A stretch of 7,295 nucleotides of DNA from Chloroflexota bacterium. GTDB lineage: Bacteria; Chloroflexota; Limnocylindria; Limnocylindrales; CSP1-4. The translations under genes were made by a program, and so were the position numbers. Where the stretch lies: positions 1 through 7,295 of the forward strand of contig DAIDTV010000076.1 of the NCBI GenBank assembly GCA_027457005.1, given 5' to 3'. Of the stretch, positions 5,868 to 7,295 are shown one piece after another (position 1 is the first letter of the stretch; each line of letters opens with the position of its first letter). The notes beneath the pieces were generated by a model. The model did no database searches, was not told the DNA's origin, and worked only from the letters and a program-made list of their open reading frames with translations.

Positions 5868-7042
5868 CCCTGCCCGACCTCGACGTACCGGCCCGGGCCC
5901 GCCTCCGACGCGGGGATCACGCGTCCCACGGGCCAGGACGTGACGCCCCGGCCGGCGAGGAACGTGCGCGCGGGTTCGACCGCGGCCTCCGGTACGACGG
6001 CGACCATCCCGATCCCGGCGTTGAGGGTGGCCCGCATCTCCGGGCCGCCCAGGTCACCGAGCGTCGCGACGAGCCGGATCACCGACGGCTCCGGCCACGC
6101 TCCGAGGTCCAGCCGCGCGGCCAGCGCCTCCGGCAGGGCGCGGGGCACGTTGCCCGGCAGCCCGCCCCCGGTGATGTGCGCCAGTCCGTGCAGCGGCAAC
6201 CCGCGGCCGGCGAGATGGGCGCGCAGCGCCAGCACGTCGCCGGCGTAGATGCGGGTCGGCGTGAGCAGCACGTCCCCCAGCGTGGCGCTCCCCTGCCCCG
6301 GCTCTGCGGCGGCCACTCGGGCCGCTTCCGCGTCGCCCAGCACGGCCCGCACCAGCTCCCGGTACCGTCGGCCGACCGGCAGGTCGTGGCGGGCGAGGAT
6401 CGCACGCACCAGCGAGTAGCCGTTGGCGTGCAGCCCCGAGGCGGCCAGCCCGAGCAGCACGTCGCCGGCCTCCACGGCGGCCGGGTCGAACAGCTCGTCG
6501 CGTTCGGCGATCCCCACGCAGAAGCCGGCCAGGTCGAACTCGTCGGGTGCCATGAGGCCGGGATGCTCGGCCGTCTCGCCGCCCACCAGCGCGCAGCCGG
6601 CTACCTCGCATCCGCGCGCCACGCCGCCCACCAGCGCGGCGACCTCGGTCGGGTCGACACGCCCCACGGCCAGGTAGTCGAGGAAGAAGAGGGGGCGCGC
6701 ACCGAGACAGACGACGTCGTCGGCGCACATCGCCACCAGGTCCTCGCCGATCGTGTCGAGACGGCGCATGGCGCGCGCGATCGCCGTCTTGGTCCCCACG
6801 CCGTCGGTCGCGGAGACCATGACCGGCTCGCGCATCCCCGGCGGCACGCGGACCGCTGACGCGAACCCGCCGATGCCGGCCACCACGCCGGGGCCGTGCG
6901 TGGCCGACACCCTCGCGCGCATGAGCTCGACCGCGCGGTCGCCGGCCGCGACGTCGACCCCGGCCCGCGCGTATGCCGGGCGGGTCGTGCGGGGATCCGC
7001 GACGCCGGGCGCGCCGTCGCCGGCCTTCCCCGCGGGGTTCAT
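5864..7042 (-). CDS. purM: Phosphoribosylformylglycinamidine cyclo-ligase (AIR synthetase)
   Basis: Converts FGAM to AIR with ATP in purine synthesis. The 392-aa protein is complete: YARAGVD (24-30), the ATP/phosphate motif SATDGVGTK (77-85), DLVAMCADDVV (101-111), PLFFLDYLAVG (117-127), GGETAEHPG (154-162), AGFCVGI (172-178), SGLHANGYSLVR (202-213), LLTPTRIY (259-266), HITGGGLPGNVPR (289-301) and the C-terminal NAGIGMV (341-347). CADD replaces the CVND of E. coli, and AEHPG replaces AEMPG; I associate both with high-GC lineages. The N-terminus is about 15 residues longer than in E. coli and Ala/Gly/Pro-rich. The ATG at 7042 overlaps the purF stop as ATGA (7039-7042), which supports this start, and the gene's own stop overlaps the purNH start in the same way. 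Translational coupling across the operon is likely, and no separate promoter is expected. Confidence 0.97.
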   Translation of the reverse strand: MNPAGKAGDGAPGVADPRTTRPAYARAGVDVAAGDRAVELMRARVSATHGPGVVAGIGGFASAVRVPPGMREPVMVSATDGVGTKTAIARAMRRLDTIGEDLVAMCADDVVCLGARPLFFLDYLAVGRVDPTEVAALVGGVARGCEVAGCALVGGETAEHPGLMAPDEFDLAGFCVGIAERDELFDPAAVEAGDVLLGLAASGLHANGYSLVRAILARHDLPVGRRYRELVRAVLGDAEAARVAAAEPGQGSATLGDVLLTPTRIYAGDVLALRAHLAGRGLPLHGLAHITGGGLPGNVPRALPEALAARLDLGAWPEPSVIRLVATLGDLGGPEMRATLNAGIGMVAVVPEAAVEPARTFLAGRGVTSWPVGRVIPASEAGPGRYVEVGQG

Positions 7043-7295
7043 GGCGGCGTGGCCACCGGCGCGTCCCCCAGCGGCAGGTCCTCGAGGATGAACTTGTGCG
7101 AGGCCACGTCGTACGGCACGGGGACCGGGTACAGCCCGTCGAAGCAGGCGAAGCAGAACCGCTCGCGCGGCAGCCCGATGGCGTCGAGCACGCCGCCGAT
7201 CGAGAGGTAGGCGAGCGAGTCGGCCCCCACGAACGCCCGGATCTCCTCGAGACTGTGGTTGGCGGCGATGAGCTCCGTCTCGACCTGGGTGTCGA
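7039..7295 (-). CDS. purF: Amidophosphoribosyltransferase, C-terminal end (5' part outside window)
   Basis: An open frame enters from the right edge and ends with TGA at 7039-7041, giving 84 complete codons. It matches the C-terminus of PurF, the first committed enzyme of purine synthesis (PRPP + glutamine to phosphoribosylamine): an ELIAANHSLEEIRAFVGADSL stretch corresponds to the ELIAAxxSxEEIxxxIGADSL of bacterial PurF, then YLSIGG and CFACFDGLYPVPVP, the typical ending, followed by a short tail. The GTG at 7228-7230 is an internal Val codon (AFVGADS), not a start. The glutaminase domain and the PRPP site lie beyond the window. It sits directly upstream of purM with a 4-nt ATGA overlap. Function is secure from position plus motif, although only about one sixth of the protein is visible. 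Confidence 0.93.
   Translation of the reverse strand, partial: DTQVETELIAANHSLEEIRAFVGADSLAYLSIGGVLDAIGLPRERFCFACFDGLYPVPVPYDVASHKFILEDLPLGDAPVATPP

Noticed and set aside
2853..6248. A plus-strand reading frame of 1131 codons without stops
   Set aside because: It runs antisense to purNH, the 165-aa gene and part of purM. Its translation is Arg/Pro/Gly/Ala-rich with no recognisable motif. Strong G/C wobble in the real genes removes stops from the opposite strand, so this is a composition artefact.
7039..7230. A separate 63-aa gene starting at the GTG at 7230
   Set aside because: The frame continues upstream to the window edge with clear PurF C-terminal sequence, so this is only the end of purF.

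Overview
The window is a compact, very GC-rich bacterial segment in which every intact gene lies on the minus strand. It shows strong G/C wobble bias, ATGA stop/start overlaps and a GTG start. The gene order purF-purM-purN-purH is the bacterial purine-operon order. PurM (GGETAEHPG, CADD) and PurN (GAHAVHDAL) resemble high-GC lineages such as Actinomycetota or Chloroflexota. I cannot fix the phylum from the sequence alone.

Right part (3663-7295, read right to left): the C-terminal end of purF, a complete purM, then one 734-codon gene fusing PurN (GAR transformylase) to a full PurH (AICAR transformylase/IMP cyclohydrolase). purF/purM and purM/purNH each overlap by 4 nt (ATGA), so this is a tightly coupled purine operon. 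The fused protein catalyses three reactions of IMP synthesis and holds both of the pathway's 10-formyl-THF-dependent steps on one chain.

Middle (2777-3662): a 200-nt intergenic region with a 14-bp direct repeat, inverted repeats and a possible promoter. Next is a 165-codon Ala/Gly-rich protein of unknown function with a strong ribosome binding site and two proline-marked 22-residue repeats, followed by a 188-nt gap with GC-rich hairpins.

Left part (1-2776): metG (methionyl-tRNA synthetase), whose HIGH signature position reads GLHT while MSKS is intact, followed 13 nt later by a tatD-family metal-dependent hydrolase. At the left edge, on the plus strand, is the N-terminal part of a type-B carboxylesterase that stops after about 70 visible codons at the 3' end of tatD. 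It looks like a gene remnant.

The best candidates for something undescribed are the PurN-PurH fusion with a Pro at the usual PurN His137 position, the HIGH-less MetRS, and the unknown repeat protein upstream of metG. No RNA genes, CRISPR arrays or insertion sequences were seen, and no gene-free stretch exceeds 300 nt.
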